A stretch of DNA of 64,000 bases, taken from positions 1 through 64,000 of the forward strand of contig NZ_JARUKW010000015.1 of the NCBI RefSeq assembly GCF_029688845.1, in the 5' to 3' direction. Made by a program: the position numbers and the translations under genes. How positions within the stretch are numbered: the first letter of the stretch is position 1; the number at the start of each line of letters is the position of its first letter. Source of the stretch: Natronococcus sp. A-GB1. GTDB lineage: Archaea > Halobacteriota > Halobacteria > Halobacteriales > Natrialbaceae. The notes below the pieces were generated by a model. The model was given only the letters and a program-made list of their open reading frames with translations. It ran no database searches and was not told the origin of the DNA. This document shows, piece after piece, positions 30,240-39,856 of the stretch.

Positions 30240-32339
30240 CTACGCGAGCCGAAGGAACCGTCGATCGTCCTCGCGCTCCTCGGTCGCCGGATACATGATC
30301 ACGAAGTTGTCCTCCGTGAGCGTAGAGATCCGCTTCGGCAGCGTCTGTAGCTCGGGATGCCAGCCGGGATCGTCCCGACGGGAGCTCACGCAGACGACGA
30401 GGTCCTCGGCCCGCACGTCCTCGCGCAGCCGCGAGCGCAGCGCGGTCCAGTCGGCCACCGACTCGATCGCCCCGGAGCGGTCCGGCTCGACGGCGGCGAC
30501 CAGCTCCTCGAGCCGTTCGGGATCGTCCTCGAGCGCGAGGACGCGGATCGGCGCTCCGGTTCGCTCGGCGACGAGCTTCGTCGTGTGTACCGCCTCCTGG
30601 AAGCCGTCGTTGCGGTCGATTCCCGGCGGGAGCACCAGGACGATCCGCCGGGTCGTGTTGAGCGGTTCGTGAATCCGCCCGACAAGCGTCAGCTGGGTGG
30701 TTCGACGCAGCACCTGATCGATCGTGTGGCCAAACACCCGCTGCTCCCGCGAGCGGGCGCCGTCCCAGCCGATGACCAGCGACGTGATTCGGTTCTCGAG
30801 CGCCGATCGGACGATCCCCGAGGCGACGTTGTGATCGATGCGCACGCGACCCTCGAGGGGAACCTCCGCACCCGCGGCGTACTTCTCGAGGGTCTCGAGC
30901 CGGTCCTCGGCCGCGTCGACCCTGGATCGGGTTCGCGCGACCGACTCCGGGCGAACGACCGAGACCGCGCGCACCGGTTCCCCGACGCGCGCGTCGCGGA
31001 CCGCGAAGGCGAGATCCAGCAGGGATTCGGCGTGTCGCGACTCGCTCGACACCGGGACGAGGATCCGCTGTGGTGTCTCGTCGGGATCGTAGGGTCGCTG
31101 CTCGCGGTTCCGAGCGAGGACGCCGCCGGAGCGCTCGACGACGGCGGGGCTGACGAGGGCGACGACGAGGATCATCAGCACGACCGCGTTGATCATCTCG
31201 AGTCCGAACCCGGGGACGCCGGCGTCGAAGCCGATCTGGACGATCGCCAGCGCGGCGGCGGCCTGGCCGACCGAAAGTCCGAACATGCTCCGGACCTCGT
31301 CGTCGTCGTACCCGTAGAGCCGTCCGGTCGCCCACGCCGCGGCGTACTTCGTCGTGAAGACCATCACGATCAGCGAGCCGGCGATCACGAGCGTGTCGGC
31401 GCCCGCGAGGAGGACGCGGGCGTCGACGAGCATCCCGACCGACAGCAGGAAGAAGGGGATAAAGAGGGCGTTGCCGACGAACTCGATACGGTTCATCAGC
31501 GGCCCGGTTTCGGGAACCAGGCGGTTGAGCGCGAGCCCGGCAAGGAAGGCGCCGACGATGTGTTCGACACCGGCGAGTTCGGCCAGGAACGCACAGAGAA
31601 AGAGGACGGCCATCACGAACAGGAACTCGAAGTAACTCTCCTCTGCGTGGCCGCGAAAGAACCAGCGCCCGAGCCGGGGGACGAGCAGCCAGATCCCGAC
31701 GAAGAAGACCGTCAGCCCGACGCCGAGCTGGAGCCAGAACGCGGCGTCGAGCGCCCCGTCGGTGGAGGCGATGACGACCGCGAGCACGAGCAGGGCGAGG
31801 GTGTCGGTCAGGATCGTTCCGCCGATCGTCGCGGTCACCGCCTCGTTGTTCGCGATTCCGAGACGGTTGACCACGGGATACGCGAGCAGCGTGTGCGAGG
31901 CGAAGATGGCGGCGAACAGCGACGCCGCCGCGAGGGTCAGATCGAGGAGGTAGACGCCCACGACCGTTCCGACGGCCTGCGGGATGAGAAAGGAGAGCAA
32001 CCCGAAGACGACGCTGCGGCCCCTGTACTCGACGAACTGGTTGAGGTTGATCTCGAGGCCCGCGACGAACATCAGGTAGACCAGCCCGACCTCGCCGAGC
32101 AGCTGGATCGTCGCGTCGCGCTCGAGCAGGTGGACGCCGTTCGGGCCGATCGCCGCACCGACGAGGATGATGCCGACGATCCCCGGTAGTCGATAGCGTT
32201 TGAGGGCCAGCGGCGCGACCAGGAAGATCACCATCGCGAGCCCGAAGATGAGGATCGGATCGTCGAACGGGATCGTGATCGGCGACTCTCCCGCGACGGC
32301 GACGACACTCGACGCGTCTGCGTCCCGCTGTCCCTCCAT
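30240..32339 (-). CDS. Kef-type (CPA2) monovalent cation/proton antiporter with C-terminal Usp-like domains
   Basis: About 699 residues from ATG 32339. Twelve or so membrane helices cover residues ~15-400. The region includes [22 protein letters not shown] (the CPA2 N-terminal helix pair), [37 protein letters not shown] and [13 protein letters not shown]. The last ~280 residues are soluble and hold two universal-stress-protein-like halves ([20 protein letters not shown], and [16 protein letters not shown]), likely nucleotide-binding regulatory domains. It exports or exchanges sodium or potassium for protons. Start beyond 32339 (32369) is possible. It is monocistronic; AT-rich sequence after it separates it from the asparagine-synthase remnant. 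Confidence 0.85.
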   Translation of the reverse strand: MEGQRDADASSVVAVAGESPITIPFDDPILIFGLAMVIFLVAPLALKRYRLPGIVGIILVGAAIGPNGVHLLERDATIQLLGEVGLVYLMFVAGLEINLNQFVEYRGRSVVFGLLSFLIPQAVGTVVGVYLLDLTLAAASLFAAIFASHTLLAYPVVNRLGIANNEAVTATIGGTILTDTLALLVLAVVIASTDGALDAAFWLQLGVGLTVFFVGIWLLVPRLGRWFFRGHAEESYFEFLFVMAVLFLCAFLAELAGVEHIVGAFLAGLALNRLVPETGPLMNRIEFVGNALFIPFFLLSVGMLVDARVLLAGADTLVIAGSLIVMVFTTKYAAAWATGRLYGYDDDEVRSMFGLSVGQAAAALAIVQIGFDAGVPGFGLEMINAVVLMILVVALVSPAVVERSGGVLARNREQRPYDPDETPQRILVPVSSESRHAESLLDLAFAVRDARVGEPVRAVSVVRPESVARTRSRVDAAEDRLETLEKYAAGAEVPLEGRVRIDHNVASGIVRSALENRITSLVIGWDGARSREQRVFGHTIDQVLRRTTQLTLVGRIHEPLNTTRRIVLVLPPGIDRNDGFQEAVHTTKLVAERTGAPIRVLALEDDPERLEELVAAVEPDRSGAIESVADWTALRSRLREDVRAEDLVVCVSSRRDDPGWHPELQTLPKRISTLTEDNFVIMYPATEEREDDRRFLRLA

Positions 32340-32473
32340 CGTCTGACCGTTATCCGCCCGACACATCAAGGACTAGCTATTCTATTGCCGGGTCGAGCCG
32401 GGGACTCGATCGACGACCCCGAAGCGAGGGCGACCCGCCGTCGTTAACACCACTGAATCCGTACTGGGAGTCG

Positions 32474-32890
32474 ATGACAGTCGATGCGGATCCGTCGGCG
32501 ATTCGCTCGATCGCCGTCTCGAGAGACGACGCCGTTGACGCCTTCGTCTACGGACGCGAGAATCCCGGAGCTGCGGTCCTTCGCGTGACGCCCCCCTTCC
32601 ACGGTCGGATGCGGGCCCGGATTCACGTCTACCGCGCCGACGACACCCGCGTAACCGGCGCCGTCCACGTCCAGCCCGAGACGCTCCTCGAGACCGAAGC
32701 GGTGGCGAACTACCCGACCCTCGAGGACGAACGCGAGGACGCGCCGCCGGACGAAACCGAACGGGTCCGAAAGCGCCACGCCGAGGCGGTCGACGCGTGG
32801 CGGGAGCGAGCGCGGGAGGCGATCGTCGAGACGGTCGCGCTCGAGAGCGCCGACGGCTCGACGACCGTTTCGGTCAAACCCCTCGAGTAG
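32474..32890 (+). CDS. Conserved haloarchaeal protein of unknown function
   Basis: 138 residues. The middle contains AAVLRVTPPFHGRMRARIHVYRADD-like beta-strand sequence (VTPPFHGRMRARIHVYR) with a FHGRMRARIHV motif that looks conserved, and a helical, charged C-terminal third (ERVRKRHAEAVDAWRERAREAI). No catalytic motif recognised. It is divergent from the antiporter and followed by a small gene. Confidence 0.65.
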   Translation: MTVDADPSAIRSIAVSRDDAVDAFVYGRENPGAAVLRVTPPFHGRMRARIHVYRADDTRVTGAVHVQPETLLETEAVANYPTLEDEREDAPPDETERVRKRHAEAVDAWRERAREAIVETVALESADGSTTVSVKPLE

Positions 32891-32991
32891 CCCGTCGAGC
32901 CGGTCGAACTCGAGGCCCGATCCGCCGTCCCGTACTTTCACTTTCACTCCGGACGGCTCGGATTGACGTTCCGTCCGCCCAATCGATAGGT

Positions 32992-33201
32992 ATGTCCCAG
33001 ACCGTACTGCGGATCGACGCCCGGAGCCAGCGAACCGAGCCGACCGACGCCGCTGCGACGGTCGAGGCACCCAGACGCCGAGTCGACGTCTCTTCGCTTC
33101 ACCTCGACGAGATCCAGACCTACGTCGACGCGAACCTCGAGACCGACCGGGTCTCCCTCGAGCGTCGCGGTTCTCGAACTTTCCTTCTGGTCGAACGCTG
33201 A
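32992..33201 (+). CDS. Small hypothetical protein
   Basis: 69 residues from ATG 32992 (MSQTVLRIDARSQRTEPTDA). The second half, LDEIQTYVDANLETDRVSLERRG, reads as a helix followed by strands, like a small adaptor domain. An AATCGATAGG stretch precedes the start. Only codon bias and position support it; no family recognised. Confidence 0.5.
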   Translation: MSQTVLRIDARSQRTEPTDAAATVEAPRRRVDVSSLHLDEIQTYVDANLETDRVSLERRGSRTFLLVER

Positions 33202-33232
33202 CGGTCGCTCGGTGGTCGGAGGCCACGGACAA

Positions 33233-33619
33233 CTACAGTTTCGAGACGCCAGCCGCCTCTTCAGCAGCCTCGCGAACCGCCTCGACGGTCGCGTTCGGCG
33301 CCGTCGCCGCGACGGCCGCGTTGAGCGCCCCCTCGAGGATCGGTGCGTCCGCGACGACCTCCTCGTCGACTGCGGCCTCCTCGAGGGCGAGTTCGGCGTT
33401 CATCACGGCGCTCCCGAGGTCGACGAGAACGACGACGCCCTCGCCGTTCCCGTCAGCCGCCTCGACCGCCTCGCGGATCGGCCCCGGTGTCGTCCCGATT
33501 CGACCATCCTCGGTGCCGCCGACGGCCTCGATCCGGGCGTCGCCGCCCATCTCCCGGGCGATCTCGCGGATCCCCTCGGCGGCTCGTTCGCTGTGCGAGA
33601 CGACGACGATCCCGACCAT
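33233..33619 (-). CDS. dhaM: Dihydroxyacetone kinase phosphotransfer subunit DhaM
   Basis: 128 residues of the EIIA-mannose-like fold. VSHSERAAEGIREIA near residue 8 holds the phospho-accepting His of the V-x-S-H-S motif; GTEDGRIGTTPGPIREAV and VLVDLGSAVMNAEL are the other signature pieces. DhaM passes phosphate from phosphorylated HPr to ADP bound to DhaL. It overlaps the dhaL stop by one base, and the operon order is dhaK-dhaL-dhaM. A PTS-fed kinase implies EI/HPr elsewhere in this genome. Confidence 0.92.
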   Translation of the reverse strand: MVGIVVVSHSERAAEGIREIAREMGGDARIEAVGGTEDGRIGTTPGPIREAVEAADGNGEGVVVLVDLGSAVMNAELALEEAAVDEEVVADAPILEGALNAAVAATAPNATVEAVREAAEEAAGVSKL

Positions 33620-34365
33620 CAGCTTCCCCCGTCGCTGTTCGCGCTCTCGTCTACGTCTCCGCCGACGGCCGGCTCCCCGAGTTCTTCGGGGTCGACGTCG
33701 GCTTCGGCGTCGATCTCGACGTCGCCGTCCAGATGTTCCTCGGCGACCGCGAACAGCTCCTCGAGCAGGTACAGGGTGCTCGTTGCGCCGGGGTCCTGGT
33801 GGCCGACGGAGCGCCAGCCGAGATAGGAGGCTCGCCCCTTTTTCGCGCGTATCGGCGTCGTAAACGCGACGCCGCGTTCGGCCGCGTCGACGGCCTTCCC
33901 GAGCGCCTCGAGGGGGTCGTGGTCGTCGACCTCGATCGCCTTTCTGTAGGTGTGGACCGCCGGCGTGATCGCGTCGACCATCGTCTTGTCCCCGACGGAC
34001 GCCTTCCCTCGTTCCTCGACGGTCTCGAGGTACCGTTCGGCGAACGCGACCGACGACTCGGCGGTAACTCCCTCCTCGAGCTCCCCGCTCGCTTTCATCA
34101 GCGACCCGCCGTACAGCGGGCCGGCGGCACCGCCGACCTCCGAGACGAGCGCAACGCCGACGGTCTTGACCAGCGTAGCGGGGTCGTCGTCGGCGTCCTC
34201 GAGTCGCGCCAGGGCGGCCTGGAACCCGCGGTTCATGTTCGCGCCGTGGTCGGCGTCGCCGATCGCCGAGTCGAGGTCGGTCAGGAAAGACTTCTCCGCC
34301 GCCATTCGGTCGGCCATCGCCGCCGTCGCCTCGCGGATCGCCTCGGACTGAGCTTCTCGGCCCAT
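33619..34365 (-). CDS. dhaL: Dihydroxyacetone kinase ADP-binding subunit DhaL
   Basis: 248 residues of an all-alpha barrel. LTDLDSAIGDADHGANMNRGF is the Mg-ADP-binding D-x-x-x-G-D-x-D-x-G motif. GGAAGPLYGGSLMKA and GDKTMVDAITPAV follow, with KKGRASYLGWRSVGHQDPG near the end. The C-terminus carries an acidic tail. DhaL phosphorylates dihydroxyacetone held by DhaK, and is recharged by DhaM. It starts 8 nt after the dhaK stop. Confidence 0.93.
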   Translation of the reverse strand: MGREAQSEAIREATAAMADRMAAEKSFLTDLDSAIGDADHGANMNRGFQAALARLEDADDDPATLVKTVGVALVSEVGGAAGPLYGGSLMKASGELEEGVTAESSVAFAERYLETVEERGKASVGDKTMVDAITPAVHTYRKAIEVDDHDPLEALGKAVDAAERGVAFTTPIRAKKGRASYLGWRSVGHQDPGATSTLYLLEELFAVAEEHLDGDVEIDAEADVDPEELGEPAVGGDVDESANSDGGS

Positions 34366-34373
34366 CCCGGAGT

Positions 34374-35378
34374 TCAGCCCTCCGCCACGGTCAATCCGGG
34401 TGTCTCGGCCGGGTAGGCGAGCAGCTCCTTCAGCTCGTCGTCGAGTTCAAGCACCGTGATCGAACACCCCATCATGTCCAGCGAGGTCATGTAGTCCCCG
34501 ACCCGGGCGTTCCAAGTCTCGAGCCCGTGATCCTCGAGCAGTTCCTGGAGCCGGCGGTTGACGACGTACAGCTCCATCAGCGGCGTTCCGCCCATCCCGT
34601 TGACGATCGTCGCGACCTCGGCACCCGACTCGAGCTCGAGGTCCTCGAGGACGGCCTCGGCGAGGTGGTCGGTGATCTTGTCGGCCGACATAACTTCGGT
34701 GCGTTCAGTGCCCGGTTCGCCGTGGATGCCGATCCCCAGTTCGATCTCGTCCGCGCCGAGGTCGAACGTCGGCTCGCCCTTCTCGGGGGTGACACAGGAG
34801 GTGAGCGCCGTCCCCATCGTTCCGACGCGGCCATTTACTTTCTCGGCGATGCGTTCGATCTCCGCCAGGTCGGCGCCCCGATGGGCCATCGCGCCAGCAG
34901 CCTTGTGAACGAAGATCGTTCCGGCGACTCCCCGACGGCCGGACGTGTACAGCGAGTCCTCGACGGCGACGTCGTCGTCGACGACGACGTACCCGACGTC
35001 GGTATCGGCCTCCATCTCGGCCATCTCGATCGCCGTCTCGAAGTTCATCACGTCGCCCTCGTAGTTCTTGACGACGCAAAACACCCCCTCGCCGCCGTCA
35101 CAGGCCTGGATCATCTCGCTTATCTGGTCGGCCGTCGGCGAGGTGAACACCTCGCCCGCGGCCGCGCCGTCGAGCATCCCGTCGCCGATGTAGCCCGCGT
35201 GGGTCGGCTCGTGACCGCTGCCACCGCCCGAGACGATTCCGACCTTTCCCTCGACCGGAGCATCGGCACGGACGACCACCTCCGTTCCCTCGAGCCGGCG
35301 CAGTTCGGGATGGGCCGTGACCATCCCCTCGAGCATCTCGTCGACGACTGTGTCCGGTTCGTTGATGAGCTTCTTCAT
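34374..35378 (-). CDS. dhaK: Dihydroxyacetone kinase substrate-binding subunit DhaK
   Basis: 334 residues from ATG 35378 (MKKLINEPDTVVDEML). GIVSGGGSGHEPTHAGYIGDGML is the start of the family; SGGGSGHEP and THAGYIG carry residues that hold the substrate. DGAAAGEVFTSPT, KNYEGDVMNFETA, RRGVAGTIFVHKAAGA and LGIGIHGEPGTE (with the His that covalently binds dihydroxyacetone) follow in order. It catalyses phosphorylation of dihydroxyacetone together with DhaL and DhaM, feeding glycerol and overflow dihydroxyacetone into glycolysis. It is first in the dhaKLM operon. Confidence 0.95.
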   Translation of the reverse strand: MKKLINEPDTVVDEMLEGMVTAHPELRRLEGTEVVVRADAPVEGKVGIVSGGGSGHEPTHAGYIGDGMLDGAAAGEVFTSPTADQISEMIQACDGGEGVFCVVKNYEGDVMNFETAIEMAEMEADTDVGYVVVDDDVAVEDSLYTSGRRGVAGTIFVHKAAGAMAHRGADLAEIERIAEKVNGRVGTMGTALTSCVTPEKGEPTFDLGADEIELGIGIHGEPGTERTEVMSADKITDHLAEAVLEDLELESGAEVATIVNGMGGTPLMELYVVNRRLQELLEDHGLETWNARVGDYMTSLDMMGCSITVLELDDELKELLAYPAETPGLTVAEG

Positions 35379-35511
35379 ACTCCCACGAGTATTGTAGTCA
35401 CATAGCACGATAACGCTTGCTCGTCGCCGCGTCGAACGAAACGCGGACAAACGGCTCCGCCGTCCGAAGGAGGGCGACGGAACCGTCGCCGTCACTCGGA
35501 TTCCGATTGGC

Positions 35512-36675
35512 TCAGACCGGGAGCGGGACCCAGCCCGACGTCGGGAAAACGCCGACGAGCGCGAGGACCGCGATGACGAACGTCGTCGCGACGATGCTGG
35601 TCGCAGGCGGGTCCCAGTGGGTGTCACCGTGCATATAGAAGATCCGCTGGGAGAGTTCGCCGAACAGGGCACCGAGGATGCCGAAGATCGCCCCGAGGAC
35701 GATCGCCTCGGCCAGCAGGAGCTCCGCCTGGGCGGCGCTCGGCGTCGCGTCGGCCAGCGTCAGACCGGCGTAGGCCATCGGTGCCGTCGCCGCCGGGAGC
35801 GTGATGTGGTGCGTGACGGGCACCGGCACCTGGAAGATGGCGAAGTCGTTGGTGATACCGAGGTTAAGGAAGACCAGGCTGGCGGCGCTGATCCCGAACG
35901 CCAGGTACGGACTGCCGGTCGCCCAGAACGTGAGTCCGCCGAGGACCCCGAACGCAAACCCGATGATAACGACGCCGGACCACCGGTAGAACCACGGCAG
36001 CCAGGGCTCGACGTCGAGCCGGGGATTCGGCTCGCCGGCCTCGCCCGCGGTCTCGTGGTCGTCCTCACGTTCGAACGGCGAGATGTCGAGGAGGCCGTCG
36101 GCGCGAACGTCGCCGACCGCATCGTAGCCTAGCGCGAGTCGGTGCACGAGCGCCGAAATCACGACGCCCATGGCGATCGGATCCCACGGCAGGCTGAGAC
36201 CGTCGGAGACGAAAAACACCAGGAAGCCGAGGATCCCGAAGGCGCCGCCGACGAGCAACACGTCGTCGTATTTGCCGCCGAACGCGATCAAGATATTCTT
36301 CGCGTCGTGGTAACCCCAGTTACCGCCGAACCCGGGCTCCATGTACCCCTGCTTCGCGGCGTACGCGCTCGCGGCGGCGCCCCCCGCAAAGGCGATGTGC
36401 GGACCAAAGAAAGCGCCGAAGGCGATCTCGGCGGTGACGGCCCCCGCGGGATCCCCGAGCCCGAACCCCTCGTCAAGGGTAACCATCCCGGCGATCCGGG
36501 CAATCTCGCCCGCGACCACCATGAACCCAGTGAACACGAACGCGGGGAGTGACCCGAGTGCCGCGCCGAGAACGCCGCCGGCGAACGCGGCGACGATCAT
36601 CGCGAGCAACAGTTCGATCGGCCAGCCCAACACCTGGAGGACGACGACGTCCGCCACCAGTGCTTCAACCGACAC
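35512..36675 (-). CDS. Polytopic membrane protein upstream of dhaKLM, possible dihydroxyacetone permease
   Basis: About 387 residues with many hydrophobic helices: LLLAMIVAAFAGGVLGAAL, FVFTGFMVVAGEIARIAGMV, AFGAFFGPHIAFAGGAAASAYAA, VLLVGGAFGILGFLVFFV, and more up to ILGALFGELSQRIFYMHGDTHW. A hydrophilic loop rich in D/E sits near the middle. It is read in the dhaKLM direction, 133 nt before dhaK, so a substrate-import role is a reasonable guess. I do not recognise its family. The GTG at 36675 is used; a TTG at 36681 would add two residues. Confidence 0.7.
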   Translation of the reverse strand: MSVEALVADVVVLQVLGWPIELLLAMIVAAFAGGVLGAALGSLPAFVFTGFMVVAGEIARIAGMVTLDEGFGLGDPAGAVTAEIAFGAFFGPHIAFAGGAAASAYAAKQGYMEPGFGGNWGYHDAKNILIAFGGKYDDVLLVGGAFGILGFLVFFVSDGLSLPWDPIAMGVVISALVHRLALGYDAVGDVRADGLLDISPFEREDDHETAGEAGEPNPRLDVEPWLPWFYRWSGVVIIGFAFGVLGGLTFWATGSPYLAFGISAASLVFLNLGITNDFAIFQVPVPVTHHITLPAATAPMAYAGLTLADATPSAAQAELLLAEAIVLGAIFGILGALFGELSQRIFYMHGDTHWDPPATSIVATTFVIAVLALVGVFPTSGWVPLPV

Positions 36676-37132
36676 GGGCAATCACCCTCCGTTCCGACCG
36701 AGTCGCCGCCGGTGCGGTAATCCCGCGTTTCGAACCGGATCGGCCCCCGCCGTTCGCCCCACCCCATCTCGGACTCGCTGCGCCGTGTGTCTGTGCTACT
36801 GGTCGAGTACCGGTACTGATCGAAGTATCACCCATCATGGTTGCCTCTCGTGCTCGCCTCGGACGCCGACCGAGGAGAGTCATGTGATAGCATGACAATC
36901 AATAAGTAATAGTTTCTCCACGGGTCACAGAACGTTCTGAAGGTATGAATGATGGGTTCAGAACCCCCAAAACCCGCTGTTTACGGCGGGGAGACGTGCC
37001 GCCACCTGATTTCTGTAAGGCGTATGATGTGGCTTTCGAGGACGACGTGGTCGGAACAGAGAACGTTCGACCGACAAAGCCGAGTTCCGAGTTCCTGGCC
37101 AGTCGTCCGAGGACAGGAGTACTGTCGAGAGC
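36676..37132. other. Gene-free region upstream of the membrane protein, with hairpin
   Basis: 457 bases with no convincing gene. It is AT-rich around 36890-36925 (TCAATAAGTAATAG), probably the promoter of the membrane protein-dhaKLM unit. A hairpin CCCGCTG-TTTA-CGGCGGG lies at 36973-36990; hairpins of that form end haloarchaeal IS200/IS605-type elements, so a remnant is possible, but no transposase sequence is present. Confidence 0.4.
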
Positions 37133-37663
37133 TCAGTCCGATCGGATCCACTCGAGCAGAGCCGCCGGAAGCGCGTCGCGGGTCTCCGGGGTCACCTCGA
37201 ACATCGCGACGTCCTCGCGCGACCGCACCGTCTCGAGAAACGGGTTCGAATCGCTGGCGGCGATCGCCGCGAGGACCGGCGTCCTCGAGTCGAGTGCGCC
37301 CCGTGTGGCCGCGACGAACTGATCGCTCTCGAGTTGCATCGGCGCGATTTCGTCGATCACGACAGAGTCGCAGTCGTCGACGGCCGTCGAGAGCGCCGAC
37401 CGGGACAGCCGATCGATCGCCGCGATGTCGACCCCGTACCTGCCGACGGTGGGGCCGTCGACGTCGACGTGTGCCATCACGTCCCGCTCGCCGGTCGCCA
37501 GATCGACGATCTCGAACCCGACTCGCTCGCCGTCCTCGCGGCGTTCGGGACAGACGAGCCCGCCCACGTCGTTCCCGTTTTCTTCGAGCGCGGCGACTGT
37601 GTGCTCGAGCGCGGTCGTCTTCCCGCTTCGCGGCGGGCCGGTAACGAGGGCGTTTCGTGGCAT
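37133..37663 (-). CDS. THEP1-type nucleoside-triphosphatase
   Basis: 176 residues. Walker A GPPRSGKTT (about residues 9-17) is followed by GGLVCPERREDGERVGFEIVDLATG, a THEP1 family feature, and Walker B SVVIDEIAPMQL, with an internal VRSREDVAMFEVTPETRDALP region. The family hydrolyses ATP and GTP slowly and may act in nucleotide or RNA metabolism; exact role unknown. It is on the minus strand, 127 nt from a divergent amidohydrolase gene. Confidence 0.88.
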   Translation of the reverse strand: MPRNALVTGPPRSGKTTALEHTVAALEENGNDVGGLVCPERREDGERVGFEIVDLATGERDVMAHVDVDGPTVGRYGVDIAAIDRLSRSALSTAVDDCDSVVIDEIAPMQLESDQFVAATRGALDSRTPVLAAIAASDSNPFLETVRSREDVAMFEVTPETRDALPAALLEWIRSD

Positions 37664-37790
37664 CGGTCTGTCGGCAGTACCGCGAGCGCCGACGTAGTGG
37701 TACCGGCTCGGCTCCGGCGGTCGCGGAGCGACCGGTCCGCGCGACGACCGACCCCCCGAGCGTTTTCACGCTGCTCGGCGGACCATCCCT

Positions 37791-38918
37791 ATGACTCCCA
37801 CTCGAGACGACGGCAGTGGCCCGACCGGGACTGACTCGCAAGCGACCGCAACGTCGGCCGCGACGCGACGGGACGACGCTCCCTCCCCGGACGTCTCGGG
37901 CTCGACGAACGACGGTGACCGAACGTCGTCCGCCCGGGAACCGATTCGACGCCGCGTCCTCGAAGGAGCCGCTGGTGCCGTCGCTGCCGGGACGGTCGGA
38001 ACGACGGGATCGGTCGGCGCGACGGCGGACGAACCGGGCGGCGAAACCGTCGACCGAACCGCCGCCCGACAGGAGGCCGACGGGCTGCCGCTGCTCGACG
38101 GTCACGTCCACCTGATTCCCGAATCGACGCTCGGCAGGGATCCGCTCGATGCGGATGGGCTGGTCGCATGGATGGACGACAACGGGATCGACCGCGCCGT
38201 CGTCCTCGCGCTCGACTCCCCCGAAGCCTACCCGGTCCCGGCCTCGAGCCCGTGGATCCTCGAGCAGGTCGAACCCTACCCGGAGCGCCTGCTCCCGTTC
38301 TGTACGATCGATCCCCGAACGATCGTCTACGGCGAGGACGCCGTCGAGGAGCTACTCGAGCGCTACGTCGAGCGGGGTATTCGCGGGTTCGGCGAGCTGA
38401 AAGCCGGCGTCCCGATCGACGATCCTCGCGCCGAACGGATCTACGAACTGTGTGCCGAGTACGAGCTCCCGATCCTGTTTCACACCGACGAGAAGGCGAT
38501 GATGGACGAGGTCGGACTGCCGAGACTCGAGGACGTCGTCGCCTCCTTTCCGGAGGTGGACTTCCTCGCACACGCCCACGGCTGGTGGGCCCACGTCGCG
38601 GCCGACGTCGAGGAGGCTGATCTCGGGGACTACCCCGACGGCGAGATCGACGAGCCCGGTCGCGTCCCGGCGCTGCTCGAGCGATACGACAACCTCTACG
38701 GCGACCTCTCGGGGATCTCGGGCTGGAACGCGCTGACACGGGACCCCGCGTTCGGACAGGCGTTCCTCGAGACCCACGCCGAGCAGTTGATCTTCGGCAC
38801 CGACTACATCTACCCTGGCCAGGAGGTCCCCCAGCTCGAGCTGTTCGAGCGCTTCGACCTCGAACGCTCGGCGCGAGAGGCGATCCGGTCTGGGAACCTC
38901 GAGGGCGTGCTCCGCTAG
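37791..38918 (+). CDS. Tat-exported amidohydrolase-fold (TIM-barrel) protein
   Basis: 375 residues. A long Ser/Asp-rich leader precedes REPIRRRVLEGAAGAVAAG, a twin-arginine-like signal with RRR followed by a hydrophobic stretch, at about residues 50-80. The barrel has HxH metal ligands in LLDGHVHLIP, LFHTDEKAMM with a third His, AHAHGWW and FGTDYIYPG (Asp). This is the amidohydrolase_2 arrangement. It would act outside the membrane on a carboxylate or amide; substrate unknown. It faces the THEP1 gene divergently. Confidence 0.82.
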   Translation: MTPTRDDGSGPTGTDSQATATSAATRRDDAPSPDVSGSTNDGDRTSSAREPIRRRVLEGAAGAVAAGTVGTTGSVGATADEPGGETVDRTAARQEADGLPLLDGHVHLIPESTLGRDPLDADGLVAWMDDNGIDRAVVLALDSPEAYPVPASSPWILEQVEPYPERLLPFCTIDPRTIVYGEDAVEELLERYVERGIRGFGELKAGVPIDDPRAERIYELCAEYELPILFHTDEKAMMDEVGLPRLEDVVASFPEVDFLAHAHGWWAHVAADVEEADLGDYPDGEIDEPGRVPALLERYDNLYGDLSGISGWNALTRDPAFGQAFLETHAEQLIFGTDYIYPGQEVPQLELFERFDLERSAREAIRSGNLEGVLR

Positions 38919-38984
38919 GGCCGAAGTATCGGCCCTGCCACTTCGTCGCCAACGTATATCAGTTCGGACGGTGGGTACACGTAC

Positions 38985-39245
38985 ATGGCAGAGAAGACGG
39001 ACCACGAGGAGGACGTTTCGCGCGAGGAAGCAGCCGACCTCCTGCAGGACCTTGCACGTGAGATCCGCGGGCAGGGCGCAGGCCCGATCGACGTACAGGT
39101 CGGCAACAAGACGCTGGCGCTGACTCCCTCCTCGACGCTCGAGTACGGGATCGAGGTCGAGGAACGCTCGCCGATGCTCGGGGGCGACCGCGAGGAGATC
39201 ACCGTCACGCTCGAGTGGGAGGTCGACGACGAACCCACCGAGTAA
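38985..39245 (+). CDS. Amphi-Trp domain protein
   Basis: 86 residues. The pattern SREEAADLLQDLAREIRGQG (helix) followed by IDVQVGNKTLALTPSSTLEYGIEVEER (strands, quoted here in pieces: VQVGNKTLALTP, LEYGIEVEER) and VTLEWEVDDEP with the single Trp is the amphi-Trp repeat found in haloarchaea. Function unknown. It follows the amidohydrolase by 66 nt on the same strand. Confidence 0.8.
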   Translation: MAEKTDHEEDVSREEAADLLQDLAREIRGQGAGPIDVQVGNKTLALTPSSTLEYGIEVEERSPMLGGDREEITVTLEWEVDDEPTE

Positions 39246-39349
39246 GTCGAGCGTAGCCGACTCGTTGTGCCCGACACGGCACTCGAGCGAAGAGTGCTCG
39301 AGTCGCCGGTAGCTGTTTCGCAGTTCTCATCGCTCCTCTCGAGGATCGG

Positions 39350-39856
39350 TCACCGGTACTCCGAGATCGTCCGATACGGAACGTAGTACCCGATGTCATC
39401 GATCCACGTCGACAGCCACTCGTCAGCAGTCGCTTCATCGATCTTTCCAGCATCGATTGCAGCCAACAGAACGCCAACCGATCCGACGACAGTCAGGCCC
39501 TGATCTTTCGCAAACGACCGGGCATCTCCATCATCGGTCAGTAGCCGACCGCCGTGTGCGTCCGCAAGGGCAAACGCCTGCGCTTCACCGGGATCGAGAT
39601 AGTCAGCGACAACGGCCTCTCTGTTTGCGACTGTATTCGAAACCGTCGCGACTGGAATCTCGTTGTCGAGTGTATCGAGTGCTGACTGAAGCTACGGATG
39701 ATCATCAGCGCCATTTTCGAGTTCCTCACGAACGACTGGAACCGCACAGATTCCGGAGAGACCTGCAACTACCCACAGCTGGTCGATGTACGCAAAGTTC
39801 GAGAGAACAGTCGTGTTCAGGACGCTCGGGCTCGTTGGAATATCGTCACCCGTCAT
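39350..39856 (-). pseudogene. PIN-domain toxin broken by an in-frame TAG (VapC-like)
   Basis: The frame from ATG 39856 to TGA at 39350 codes for 169 codons of a PIN-domain protein: SVLNTTVLSNFAYIDQLW, VPVVREELENG, ALADAHGGRLLTDDGDARSF, VVGSVGVLLAA. Codon 55 is TAG (39692-39694, minus strand), right after ADDHP. The rest reads on smoothly with a normal end, so this is a single-base nonsense mutation rather than decay. The first metal-site position is Asn rather than Asp. PIN proteins are RNases. Its ATG overlaps the antitoxin stop (AAATGA), the hallmark of a toxin-antitoxin pair. Confidence 0.85.

Noticed and set aside
30357-32189. Plus-strand 610-codon frame opposite the antiporter
   Set aside because: Antisense shadow; the minus strand gives a full Kef-type antiporter with helices and Usp-like domains.
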